The notes under the pieces are model-generated. The model searched no databases, was not told the origin of the DNA, and saw only the letters and a list, made by a program, of their open reading frames with translations. This document shows, one piece after another, positions 43,359 through 52,014 of a stretch of DNA of 64,000 nt. Where the stretch lies: the NCBI RefSeq assembly GCF_000819885.1, contig NZ_CDBO01000053.1, positions 1-64,000 on the forward strand. The letters run 5' to 3'. Each line of letters starts with the position of its first letter. The stretch's first letter is position 1. A program made the translations under genes and the position numbers. Origin of the DNA: Aeromonas fluvialis (GTDB lineage Bacteria; Pseudomonadota; Gammaproteobacteria; Enterobacterales; Aeromonadaceae).

Positions 43359-43829
43359 TTATTCCTGCAAGGGTCTGAGCAGCAACTGCCGCTCTTTTTG
43401 AACCAGCTCCAGCCGACCGAGGGCGTTCATGCCAACCAGCACTTCGTCACCGTCTGTCGCCGGATTGATAAAGATGGCCAGATCGTACAAGGTCAATGGC
43501 CCCATCGCCAGCGTTTCGATGGTGCCGTTGCCGACCCGGATCGGCCCCGCGGCGGTATTGACCTGGCTGCTGCCATGAGCGGTCAGGCCGAGCCGCTCGG
43601 CAACCTGCTGCGGGATGGTGATACGGGTGGCGCCGGTATCGAGCAGCAGTTGCACCGGTTGGCCGTTGATGGCACCCTCCAGACGATAGTGGCCGCTCTG
43701 GTCGGCTCGTAGCAGCAGCTCGCCGCTGGCGGTCACGCTCGGTTGCGAGCGGGAGTGGAAGTAGAGGGTCAGCAGGCCCATCAGAGAGAGCCAGACCAGT
43801 AACCACATCCAGCGTGCCGTGTGCTGCAT
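43359..43829 (-). CDS. Membrane-anchored retropepsin-like aspartic protease (TIGR02281-like)
   Basis: 156-residue protein with one N-terminal membrane helix (about 7-24) and a periplasmic single-domain retropepsin fold. The catalytic loop LLLDTGATRITIP places Asp at 64 (DTGA 64-67), and a hydrophobic-hydrophobic-Gly element near LVGMNAL late in the domain is the expected partner. Such proteins act as homodimers. Substrate unknown. Probably co-transcribed with nadC. Confidence 0.8.
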   Translation of the reverse strand: MQHTARWMWLLVWLSLMGLLTLYFHSRSQPSVTASGELLLRADQSGHYRLEGAINGQPVQLLLDTGATRITIPQQVAERLGLTAHGSSQVNTAAGPIRVGNGTIETLAMGPLTLYDLAIFINPATDGDEVLVGMNALGRLELVQKERQLLLRPLQE

Positions 43830-43959
43830 ACCCCATCCATATCGAGCGAAAGATGACTCAGCCTAACATACAATTTCCCGTTGATTCAGCGAGTTGGTGC
43901 TGGCTAGTTCATTACATCCCTTCATCTTTTCGCCATTAATCAGTCAACACGAGTAGCCG

Positions 43960-44535
43960 ATGACTCACCTCGCTTCGCAACCTTGTTTCTCTATCGATGC
44001 CGCTGGCTGGTGCCCGCAGGCACGCCGGGTGCCTTCTCCTCACCACAACGAACGGGCCACGCCGGACGATATCTCCCTGCTGGTGGTGCATGGTATCAGC
44101 CTGCCGCCGGGGGAGTTTGGTGGCCCCTTTATCGACGATCTCTTTATGGGGCGGCTCGACCCCGAGGCTCACCCCTATTTTGCCGCTATCCATCAGTTGC
44201 GGGTCTCGGCCCACTGCCTGATCCGCCGTGATGGCGAGCTGGTGCAGTATGTGCCGTTCGGTGCGCGGGCCTGGCATGCGGGCGTATCGAGCTGGCAGGG
44301 GCGGGAGGCATGCAACGACTTCTCCATCGGTATCGAGCTGGAAGGGACTGACGAGACCCCCTATACCGAGGCTCAGTACCGGGTGCTGGCGGGGCTCACC
44401 CGAGCCATTTCAGCGCGCTATCCGGCCATCACCCACGAAAAAATTGTCGGCCATTGCGACATCGCGCCGGGGCGCAAGACGGATCCCGGTGCCAGTTTTC
44501 AGTGGGATTACTACCGGCAGATACTAAACAGCTAA
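43960..44535 (+). CDS. ampD: AmpD, cytosolic 1,6-anhydroMurNAc-L-Ala amidase
   Basis: 191-residue zinc amidase that strips peptides from recycled anhydro-muropeptides; its loss derepresses AmpR-controlled beta-lactamases, known in Aeromonas. Zinc ligands are His44, His165 and Asp175, with Glu127 and Lys173 (GRKTDPG) as catalytic residues, matching E. coli H34, H154, D164, E116 and K162. No ampE follows. Confidence 0.95.
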   Translation: MTHLASQPCFSIDAAGWCPQARRVPSPHHNERATPDDISLLVVHGISLPPGEFGGPFIDDLFMGRLDPEAHPYFAAIHQLRVSAHCLIRRDGELVQYVPFGARAWHAGVSSWQGREACNDFSIGIELEGTDETPYTEAQYRVLAGLTRAISARYPAITHEKIVGHCDIAPGRKTDPGASFQWDYYRQILNS

Positions 44536-44570
44536 AGTGAATATTAAAATTTAGTTTGGATTTTAAAATC

Positions 44571-44605
44571 AATGGCTTGCCGGTCTGGCAGGCCATTGTT
44601 GTCTC
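44571..44605 (+). terminator. Candidate ampD terminator
   Basis: An 11-bp stem with one G-T pair (AATGGCTTGCC / GGCAGGCCATT, loop GGTCT) followed by a weak GTTGTCT run. Confidence 0.6.
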
Positions 44606-44780
44606 TGGTTGCGCAAATGTTATCTGTGAGCGCGGTCAAGAATATTGGTCAGACCATTTTCTATGAGCTAAATCATGTTTTCCCCGTTTTACCCCTTAAG
44701 TGGTGCGGTTGGTTCTTGATTCAGATCATCTTTTGGGTGGACTTTTCAAAAGGGCTCTGCTAATTTTCGCCCCATCCATG

Positions 44781-44799
44781 AAATTGGTAATACCAATTT
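44781..44799. promoter_or_regulatory. PdhR operator
   Basis: AAATTGGTA-A-TACCAATTT is a perfect 9-1-9 inverted repeat and contains the PdhR consensus ATTGGTNNNACCAAT without mismatch. It lies 14 bases before the pdhR start, the usual autoregulatory position. Confidence 0.92.
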
Positions 44800-44813
44800 A
44801 ACAAAGTAGCCTC

Positions 44814-45578
44814 ATGCCCTATCGCAAGATTACGCAACCCAAGTTGGCCGACGCCATTGTCGCCGAGCTGGAACAGATGATTCTGGAAGGCAGCCTGCAG
44901 CCGGGGCAGAAGTTGCCGCCCGAGCGGGAACTCGCCATCCAGTTTCAGGTATCGCGCCCCTCCCTGCGCGAAGCCATCCAGCGGCTGGAAGCGCGCGGGT
45001 TGCTTTATCGCCGTCAGGGCGGCGGCACTTATGTGCAGAATGCCTTGAGCAAGGGGATGGCCGATCCCCTGTTCGAACTGCTCAGTACCCACCCGGAAGC
45101 TCGGTATGACCTGCTGGAGTTTCGCCACGCGCTGGAAGGCATCTGTGCCTACTACGCGGCCTTGCGGGGAACCGGGTCTGATTTCGAGCGCATTCGTCAG
45201 GTGCAAATCACCATTGAAGAGGCGGGCCAGCTGGGCTCGCTGGTGGCCGAGTCGGCAGCCGTGACCCAGTTCTATCTGGCGGTGGCCGAGGCGTCCCACA
45301 ACGTGGTGCTGCTGCACCTGCTGCGGGCCATGAGCCCGATGCTCGAGCAGAACATTCTGCAAAATAACGAGATTTTGAATCGCCGCCCGGGAGTGGTCGC
45401 CAAGATCCGTCGCCATCGTGCGAACTTGATCGAGGCCATCCTTTCGGGGGCTCCGGAGCGGGCCAGAACAGCTTGTCATGAGCATCTGGCCTTTATCGAG
45501 GACACCTTGTTGGATATGCAGAGGGAAGAGACCCGGATCCAGCGATCCATGCGTCGGATCCGTCAGCAGGAAAACTAA
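44814..45578 (+). CDS. pdhR: PdhR, pyruvate-responsive repressor of the PDH operon
   Basis: 254-residue GntR/FadR-family regulator. The winged helix (about 8-75: [22 protein letters not shown] in two pieces) precedes an all-helical FCD ligand domain. Pyruvate releases it from DNA in E. coli. It is the first gene of pdhR-aceE-aceF-lpdA and has its operator just upstream. Confidence 0.95.
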   Translation: MPYRKITQPKLADAIVAELEQMILEGSLQPGQKLPPERELAIQFQVSRPSLREAIQRLEARGLLYRRQGGGTYVQNALSKGMADPLFELLSTHPEARYDLLEFRHALEGICAYYAALRGTGSDFERIRQVQITIEEAGQLGSLVAESAAVTQFYLAVAEASHNVVLLHLLRAMSPMLEQNILQNNEILNRRPGVVAKIRRHRANLIEAILSGAPERARTACHEHLAFIEDTLLDMQREETRIQRSMRRIRQQEN

Positions 45579-45661
45579 TCCCACAAGGCTTTCTTTATTG
45601 TCGAATGCTTGCGCCTTTCGCCGTGCAATGCCGTGCAATCACAACAACATAGGAACCAGCC

Positions 45662-48322
45662 ATGTCTGATATCCTGAAGAACGATGTGGACCCGATAGAA
45701 ACGCTGGAGTGGCTTGCCTCTCTGGAATCCCTGCTGCGTGAAGAGGGTCCGCAACGCGCTCAGTTCATCCTTGAACAGTTGGCCGAGAAAGCCCGCGCAA
45801 GCGGTGTGGACGTGGCTGCCAAGGCAAATCGCGATTACATCAACACCATCCCGTCCAGCGACGAGCCGGACTACCCGGGTGACCTGGAGATGGAGCGCCG
45901 CATTCGCGCCATCATCCGCTGGAACGCCATGATGATCGTGCTGCGCGCGTCCAAGAAAGACCTGGACCTGGGTGGTCACATGTCTTCCTTCGCTTCTTCT
46001 GCGACCATCTATGATGTCTGCTTCAACCACTTCTTCCGTGCTCGCAACGAGAAGGATGGTGGCGATCTGGTCTACTTCCAGGGTCACATCTCCCCGGGCA
46101 TCTACGCCCGTGCCTTTGCCGAAGGTCGCTTGACTGCCGAGCAACTGGACAACTTCCGTCAGGAAGTGGACGGCAAGGGTATCCCTTCCTATCCGCACCC
46201 GAAACTGATGCCGGACTTCTGGCAGTTCCCGACCGTTTCCATGGGTCTGGGCCCCATCGCCGCCATCTATCAGGCTCGCTTCCTGAAGTACCTGACCGAC
46301 CGTGGTATCAAGGATTGCTCCGGGCAGACCGTTTACGCCTTCCTGGGTGACGGCGAGATGGACGAGCCGGAAGCCAAAGGTGCCCTGACCGTTGCCGTGC
46401 GTGAAAAGCTCGACAACCTGGTGTTCGTGGTCAACTGCAACCTGCAGCGTCTGGATGGTCCGGTTGTCGGTAACGGCAAGGTCATCAACGAGCTGGAAGG
46501 CCTGTTCGCCGGCGCCGGTTGGGATGTCACCAAGGTCATCTGGGGTCGCAAGTGGGATGAGCTGCTGAAGAAAGACACCTCCGGCAAGCTGATCCAGCTG
46601 ATGAACGAGACCGTGGACGGTGACTACCAGACCATGAAGTCCCGCGACGGTGGCTACATCCGCGAGCACTTCTTCAATCGTTATCCGGAAACTGCCGCGC
46701 TGGTCAAAGAGATGACCGACGAGGAAATTTTCGCCCTGAACCGCGGTGGTCACGATCCGCGCAAACTGTTCGCCGCGTTCAACAAGGCGACCCAGACCAA
46801 GGGCAAGCCGACCGTTATTCTGGCCAAGACCATCAAGGGTTACGGCATGGGTGAAGCGGCTGAAGGCAAGAACATCGCGCACCAGGTCAAGAAGATGGAG
46901 CTGGACTCCGTGCGTCACCTGCGTGACCGCTTCAACCTGCCGGTGGCCGACGAGCAGCTGGCCGATCTGCCTTACCTGAAGATCGAAGCCGGTTCTGCCG
47001 AGCACAAATACCTGCACGACCGTCGCACCGCCCTGAAAGGCTACCTGCCGACCCGTCTGCGCGAAAGCACCACCCAGCTGGACATCCCGGCACTGGATGC
47101 CTTCGGCCCGCTGCTGGGTGAGCAGGCGCGCGAAATTTCCACCACCATGGCGTTCGTGCGTTCCCTGAACGTGATGCTGAAAGACAAGTCCATCGGCAAG
47201 CGCATCGTACCGATCCTGGCTGACGAAGCCCGTACCTTCGGTATGGAAGGCCTGTTCCGCCAGATCGGTATCTACAGCCCGCACGGTCAGCAATACACCC
47301 CGCAAGACCGCGACATCGTCTCCTACTACAAGGAAGACAAGCAGGGTCAGGTTCTGCAAGACGGTATCAACGAGCTGGGCGCCATGTCCTCCTGGCTGGC
47401 TGCTGCGACCTCTTACAGCACCAACGACTGCCCGATGATCCCGTTCTACATCTACTACTCCATGTTCGGCTTCCAGCGGATCGGCGACATGGCGTGGGCA
47501 GCCGGTGACCAGCAAGCCCGTGGCTTCCTGCTCGGTGCGACCTCCGGTCGTACTACCCTGAACGGCGAAGGTCTGCAGCACGAAGATGGTCACAGCCACA
47601 TCCTGGCCAACACCATCCCGAACTGCGTCTCCTACGACCCGTCTTACGCCTATGAAGTGGCGGTGATCGTACAGGACGGCCTGCGCCGCATGTACGGTGA
47701 GAACCCGGAGAACGTGTTCTACTACATCACCACTCTCAATGAAAATTATGCGATGCCGGCCATGCCGGAAGGCGCTGAAGAGGGTATCCGCAAGGGTATC
47801 TACAAGCTGGAGTCTGTGGCCGGTGCCAAGGCGAAAGTTCAGCTGCTGGGTTGTGGTTCCATCCTGGGTCATGTGCGCACCGCCGCCCAGATCCTGGCCA
47901 GCGAGTACGGCATCGGTTCCGATGTGTTCAGCGTCACCTCCTTCAACGAGCTGGCTCGTGACGGTCAGGACGCGGATCGCTGGAACATGCTGCACCCGAC
48001 CTCTGACGCGCGTGTTCCCTACATCGCTCAGGTACTGGGTTCCGACGCCACCATCGCTGCGACCGACTACATGAAGTCCTTCGCCGATCAGGTTCGCGCC
48101 TTCGTGCCGACCGAGAACTACCGCGTGCTGGGCACCGACGGTTACGGCCGCTCCGACAGCCGTGCCAACCTGCGCCGTCACTTCGAAGTGAACGAGTTCT
48201 ACGTGGTGGTTGCTGCCCTGACCGAACTGGCCAAGCGCGGCGAGGTAGACAAGCAGGTGGTGGCCGACGCCATCGCCAAGTACGGCATCGACGCCGACAA
48301 GGTCAACCCGCTGTACGCGTAA
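45662..48322 (+). CDS. aceE: Pyruvate dehydrogenase E1 (homodimeric type)
   Basis: 886-residue thiamine-diphosphate enzyme that decarboxylates pyruvate and acetylates the lipoyl arms of AceF. The TPP motif GDGEMDEPEAKG ends in NCN about 28 residues on. Length matches the E. coli protein (887). AGGAA precedes the ATG, 84 bases from pdhR. Confidence 0.97.
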   Translation: MSDILKNDVDPIETLEWLASLESLLREEGPQRAQFILEQLAEKARASGVDVAAKANRDYINTIPSSDEPDYPGDLEMERRIRAIIRWNAMMIVLRASKKDLDLGGHMSSFASSATIYDVCFNHFFRARNEKDGGDLVYFQGHISPGIYARAFAEGRLTAEQLDNFRQEVDGKGIPSYPHPKLMPDFWQFPTVSMGLGPIAAIYQARFLKYLTDRGIKDCSGQTVYAFLGDGEMDEPEAKGALTVAVREKLDNLVFVVNCNLQRLDGPVVGNGKVINELEGLFAGAGWDVTKVIWGRKWDELLKKDTSGKLIQLMNETVDGDYQTMKSRDGGYIREHFFNRYPETAALVKEMTDEEIFALNRGGHDPRKLFAAFNKATQTKGKPTVILAKTIKGYGMGEAAEGKNIAHQVKKMELDSVRHLRDRFNLPVADEQLADLPYLKIEAGSAEHKYLHDRRTALKGYLPTRLRESTTQLDIPALDAFGPLLGEQAREISTTMAFVRSLNVMLKDKSIGKRIVPILADEARTFGMEGLFRQIGIYSPHGQQYTPQDRDIVSYYKEDKQGQVLQDGINELGAMSSWLAAATSYSTNDCPMIPFYIYYSMFGFQRIGDMAWAAGDQQARGFLLGATSGRTTLNGEGLQHEDGHSHILANTIPNCVSYDPSYAYEVAVIVQDGLRRMYGENPENVFYYITTLNENYAMPAMPEGAEEGIRKGIYKLESVAGAKAKVQLLGCGSILGHVRTAAQILASEYGIGSDVFSVTSFNELARDGQDADRWNMLHPTSDARVPYIAQVLGSDATIAATDYMKSFADQVRAFVPTENYRVLGTDGYGRSDSRANLRRHFEVNEFYVVVAALTELAKRGEVDKQVVADAIAKYGIDADKVNPLYA

Positions 48323-48333
48323 GTGGATCAAGG

Positions 48334-48356
48334 GTCGCGCCGTCATGCGGCGCGAC
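48334..48356 (+). other. aceE-aceF intergenic hairpin
   Basis: A perfect 9-bp stem (GTCGCGCCG / CGGCGCGAC, loop TCATG) lies in the 119-base gap and has no T-tract. It may be a processing or stability element or a pause, not a full terminator. Confidence 0.6.
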
Positions 48357-48441
48357 CTTGCCAGGGTTTAAAACGGTTAACGCGAGATGTGCGTGGCGGC
48401 ATCAGCCGGTCACGCGGATCGATGCAAGAGGATAAAGCACA

Positions 48442-50028
48442 ATGTCCAAACAGATTATGGTGCCGGATATCGGCGCCGATGAGGTTGAAGTTACCGAGAT
48501 CATGGTGGCCGTGGGCGACAAGGTCGAGCTCGACCAGTCCATCATCGCGGTAGAAGGCGACAAGGCCTCCATGGAAGTCCCGGCCCCGTCCGCCGGTATC
48601 GTCAAAGAGATCCTGATCAAGGTGGGCGACAAGGTTGCCACCGGTTCCCAGATCATGATCTTCGAAGCCGAAGGCGCTGCCGCCCCTGCTGAAGTGGCTG
48701 CACCGGTTGCAGCCGCTCCGGCCGCCGCTCCTGCTGCCGCTGCCGCCGCGCGCAAAGACGTACACGTACCGGACATCGGTGACGACGAAGTGGACGTGAC
48801 CGAGATCATGGTTGCCGTGGGCGACATGGTTGAAGCCGACCAGTCCATCATCGCCGTGGAAGGTGACAAGGCCTCCATGGAAGTACCGGCACCGTTCGCC
48901 GGTCGCGTGGTCGAGATCAAGGTTGCCGCTGGCGCCAAGGTGTCTACCGGTTCTCTGGTGATGGTCTTTGAAGTGGCTGGCGCTGCGCCTGCTGCTGCAC
49001 CGGCTCCGGCCGCCGCGCCCGTGGCTGCTGCGCCGGTCGCCGCTGCTCCGGCACCGGTTGCTCAGGCTGCTGCCGCGACCGAGTTCGTTGCCAACGACGC
49101 TTACGTACACGCCTCCCCGGCGGTACGCCGTCTGGCGCGCGAGTTCGGCGTCAACCTGGCCAAGGTGAAAGGCTCCGGTCGCAAGGGCCGCATCGTCAAA
49201 GAAGACGTGCAAGCCTATGTGAAGGATGCCATCAAGCGTGCCGAGTCCGCTCCGGCCTCTGCTGGCGTGGCCGGTGGCAACGGTCTGGGCGTACTGCCGT
49301 GGCCGAAGGTGGACTTCAGCAAGTTCGGTGATGTGGAAGAGGTCGAGCTGACCCGCATCCAGAAGATCTCCGGCCCGAACTTGCACCGCAACTGGGTCAT
49401 GATCCCTCATGTCACCCAGTTCGACGAAGCCGATACCAGCGAGCTGGAAGCGTTCCGCAAAGAGCAGAACGCGATGCTCGAGAAGCAGAAGGCAGACGTG
49501 AAGATCACCCCGCTGGTGTTCATCCTGAAGGCTGCCGCCAAGGCGCTGGAAGCTCACCCGCGCTTCTGCAGCTCGCTGTCCGAAGATGGCAGCAAACTGA
49601 TCATGAAGAAGTACATCCACATCGGTGTGGCGGTGGATACCCCCAACGGTCTGGTTGTGCCGGTGGTGCGCGACGTCAACAAGAAGGGCATCATGGAGCT
49701 CTCTCGCGATCTGGCCGAGATCTCCAAGAAGGCCCGTGCCGGCAAGCTGACCGCTGCCGACATGCAGGGCGGTTGCTTCACCATCTCCAGCCTGGGTGGC
49801 ATCGGCGGTACCAGCTTTACCCCGATCGTCAACGCGCCGGAAGTGGCCATCCTCGGTGTTTCCAAGTCCGAGATGAAGCCGAAGTGGAACGGCAAAGAGT
49901 TCGTGCCGCGCCTGATGTTGCCGCTGGCGCTGAGCTATGACCACCGCGTGATCGATGGTGCCGATGGGGCTCGCTTCATCACCACCATGAACGGCGTGCT
50001 GTCCGACATTCGTCGACTGGTCCTGTAA
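48442..50028 (+). CDS. aceF: Dihydrolipoyl acetyltransferase E2
   Basis: 528-residue core of the PDH complex. Two lipoyl domains carry Lys41 and Lys143 in EGDKAS; E. coli has three. Ala/Pro-rich linkers (about 77-104 and 178-212) join them to a peripheral-subunit-binding domain (223-260) and the catalytic domain, which ends with [15 protein letters not shown] including the catalytic His. AGAGGA precedes the start. Confidence 0.96.
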   Translation: MSKQIMVPDIGADEVEVTEIMVAVGDKVELDQSIIAVEGDKASMEVPAPSAGIVKEILIKVGDKVATGSQIMIFEAEGAAAPAEVAAPVAAAPAAAPAAAAAARKDVHVPDIGDDEVDVTEIMVAVGDMVEADQSIIAVEGDKASMEVPAPFAGRVVEIKVAAGAKVSTGSLVMVFEVAGAAPAAAPAPAAAPVAAAPVAAAPAPVAQAAAATEFVANDAYVHASPAVRRLAREFGVNLAKVKGSGRKGRIVKEDVQAYVKDAIKRAESAPASAGVAGGNGLGVLPWPKVDFSKFGDVEEVELTRIQKISGPNLHRNWVMIPHVTQFDEADTSELEAFRKEQNAMLEKQKADVKITPLVFILKAAAKALEAHPRFCSSLSEDGSKLIMKKYIHIGVAVDTPNGLVVPVVRDVNKKGIMELSRDLAEISKKARAGKLTAADMQGGCFTISSLGGIGGTSFTPIVNAPEVAILGVSKSEMKPKWNGKEFVPRLMLPLALSYDHRVIDGADGARFITTMNGVLSDIRRLVL

Positions 50029-50033
50029 GTGAG

Positions 50034-50062
50034 AGGGCGGGCCCAGAGCCTGCCCTTTTTAC
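50034..50062 (+). terminator. Terminator between aceF and lpdA
   Basis: A 9-bp stem with one G-T pair (AGGGCGGGC / GCCTGCCCT) is followed by TTTTTACTT. It suggests that lpdA also has its own promoter in the 130 bases after it, as known in E. coli. Confidence 0.75.
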
Positions 50063-50192
50063 TTCTCATTTCGTTAACAGGATTGTAAACTTGCCCCGTT
50101 TTTTTCGCGGCTGCAGCGGCCTCTTGTTTTACAAGGAAAAGAAGGCATAAGACTGCGCTGTCCGGGGATATAAGAACGACAAAGAGGTCATG

Positions 50193-51620
50193 ATGAGTAA
50201 AGAGATCAAAACCCAGGTCGTAGTACTGGGTGCTGGCCCTGCCGGTTATTCCGCTGCTTTCCGTGCGGCCGACCTGGGTCTGGATACGATTATCGTCGAG
50301 CGTTACTCCACCCTGGGTGGCGTCTGCCTGAACGTGGGCTGCATCCCCTCCAAGGCGCTGCTGCACGTCGCCAAAGTGATTGAAGAAGCCAAGGCGCTGG
50401 CCGAGCACGGCATCGTCTTCGGTGCACCGCAGACCGACATCGACAAGGTGCGTCTGTGGAAAGAGAAGGTGATCACCCAGCTGACCGGCGGCCTGGCTGG
50501 CATGGCCAAGATGCGTAAAGTTCAGGTTGTTAACGGCTTGGGTAAATTTACCGGCCCGAACACGCTCGAAGTGACCGGGGAAGATGGCAAGACCACTGTG
50601 ACCTTCGACAACGCCATCATCGCCGCCGGTTCCCGCCCGGTGAAGCTGCCGTTTATCCCGCACGACGACCCCCGCGTATGGGACTCTACCGATGCGCTGG
50701 AGCTGACAACCGTGCCCGGCAAACTGCTGGTGATCGGTGGCGGCATCATCGGTCTGGAGATGGGGACCGTGTACTCCTCTCTGGGTTCCGAGATCGACGT
50801 GGTGGAATTTGCCGACCAGCTGGTTCCGGCTGCCGACAAAGACATCGTCAAGATCTACACCAAGCGCGTCGCCAAGAAATTCAACATCATGCTGGAGACC
50901 AAGGTCACCGCAGTTGAAGCGCGCGAAGACGGCCTGTACGTCTCCTACGAAGGCAAGCACGCCCCGGCCGAGCCGGTTCGCTACGACAACGTGCTGGTTG
51001 CCGTAGGCCGTGTGCCGAACGGCAAGATGCTGGATGCCGAGAAAGCAGGCGTTGCCGTGACCGAGCGCGGTTTCATCGAGGTGGACAAGCAGCTGCGTAC
51101 CAACGTGGCGCACATCCACGCCATCGGTGACATCGTTGGTCAGCCGATGCTGGCCCACAAAGGTGTTCATGAAGGTCACGTTGCCGCTGAAGTTATCGCC
51201 GGCAAGAAGCACTACTTCGACCCGAAAGTGATCCCGTCCATCGCCTACACCGAGCCAGAGATGGCATGGGTGGGTCTGACCGAGAAGGAAGCCAAGCAAC
51301 AGGGCCTGAACTTCGAAGTCGCCACCTTCCCGTGGGCGGCGTCCGGCCGCGCCATTGCGTCCGACTGCTCTGACGGTATGACCAAGCTGATCTTCGACAA
51401 GGAGAGCGGCCGCGTCATCGGTGGTGCCATCGTGGGTACCAACGGTGGTGAACTGCTGGGTGAAATCGGTCTGGCCATCGAGATGGGTGCCGACGCCGAA
51501 GATATCGCGCTGACCATCCACGCCCACCCGACTCTGCACGAGTCTGTGGGTCTGGCTGCCGAAGTGTTTGAAGGCTCCATCACCGACCTGCCGAACGCCA
51601 AGGCCAAGAAGAAAAAGTAA
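50193..51620 (+). CDS. lpdA: Dihydrolipoamide dehydrogenase E3
   Basis: 475-residue FAD enzyme that reoxidises lipoyl groups of PDH and 2-oxoglutarate dehydrogenase. FAD loop GAGPAGYSAA near 13-22, redox disulfide Cys45/Cys50 (GGVCLNVGC), NAD fold around 175-205 and the catalytic HAHPTLHE near the C terminus. The second of two adjacent ATGs is chosen: GAGG stands five bases before it and the N terminus then matches E. coli MSTEIKTQ. Confidence 0.97.
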   Translation: MSKEIKTQVVVLGAGPAGYSAAFRAADLGLDTIIVERYSTLGGVCLNVGCIPSKALLHVAKVIEEAKALAEHGIVFGAPQTDIDKVRLWKEKVITQLTGGLAGMAKMRKVQVVNGLGKFTGPNTLEVTGEDGKTTVTFDNAIIAAGSRPVKLPFIPHDDPRVWDSTDALELTTVPGKLLVIGGGIIGLEMGTVYSSLGSEIDVVEFADQLVPAADKDIVKIYTKRVAKKFNIMLETKVTAVEAREDGLYVSYEGKHAPAEPVRYDNVLVAVGRVPNGKMLDAEKAGVAVTERGFIEVDKQLRTNVAHIHAIGDIVGQPMLAHKGVHEGHVAAEVIAGKKHYFDPKVIPSIAYTEPEMAWVGLTEKEAKQQGLNFEVATFPWAASGRAIASDCSDGMTKLIFDKESGRVIGGAIVGTNGGELLGEIGLAIEMGADAEDIALTIHAHPTLHESVGLAAEVFEGSITDLPNAKAKKKK

Positions 51621-51640
51621 TTTTCTTCCCCCCTTGCATA

Positions 51641-51674
51641 AAAAAGCCGCTCGAATGAGCGGCTTTTTGTTTTT
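51641..51674. terminator. Bidirectional terminator after lpdA
   Basis: A 12-bp stem (AAAAAGCCGCTC / GAGCGGCTTTTT, loop GAAT) with T-runs on both strands, between lpdA and the convergent small lipoprotein gene. Confidence 0.92.
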
Positions 51675-51684
51675 GGTGCAGAGG

Positions 51685-51867
51685 TTAGCAACGCCCCTTC
51701 TTGGCCTGACCGGGGGGGCAGAAGGTGCCATAACCGCCGCCACTGCCGTCACTGACCCGGATCCGGGTATCGTCCACGCTGACATCCGCCCCGTGTACCC
51801 GCACCGGCCCGCTGCTGCAGGCGGAGAGCACTCCCCCCAGCAATATCATTACGATCAGCTTGCCCAT
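51685..51867 (-). CDS. Small lipoprotein, function unknown
   Basis: 60-residue protein with a lipoprotein signal and lipobox LSAC (acylated Cys17), leaving a 44-residue mature part. That part has a Val/Asp/Arg-rich strand-like segment, a GSGGGYG turn and a Cys-containing end (FCPPGQAKKGRC, cysteines 50 and 60) able to form a small disulfide loop. GGAGGAGG precedes the ATG and a terminator follows the stop, which supports a real gene. No function is assigned. Confidence 0.8.
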   Translation of the reverse strand: MGKLIVMILLGGVLSACSSGPVRVHGADVSVDDTRIRVSDGSGGGYGTFCPPGQAKKGRC

Positions 51868-52014
51868 AACTCCTCCTCCTCATATTTCCCTGATTATGAG
51901 GCATTTCGAGAGCCGCATAACGGCGTTGCAATGGCCGTGCGTCACCGTTTGCCGTGGCTATGACAGAGGGCACCGCAGCGCCCTCTGGTGAGTCTTCAGG
52001 AGTGAGGTGACAGG

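Noticed and set aside
44572-44763. 63-codon frame before pdhR
   Set aside because: It begins inside the candidate ampD terminator and looks like no known protein; it lies in what should be the pdhR regulatory region.
45575-48346. Open frame of 923 codons antisense to aceE
   Set aside because: It mirrors the coding frame of aceE in high-GC DNA. Its product has no recognisable domain and aceE is certain on the other strand.
51964-51987. 8-bp inverted repeat as terminator of the chemoreceptor gene
   Set aside because: It lacks a T-tract in the minus direction, so not called.
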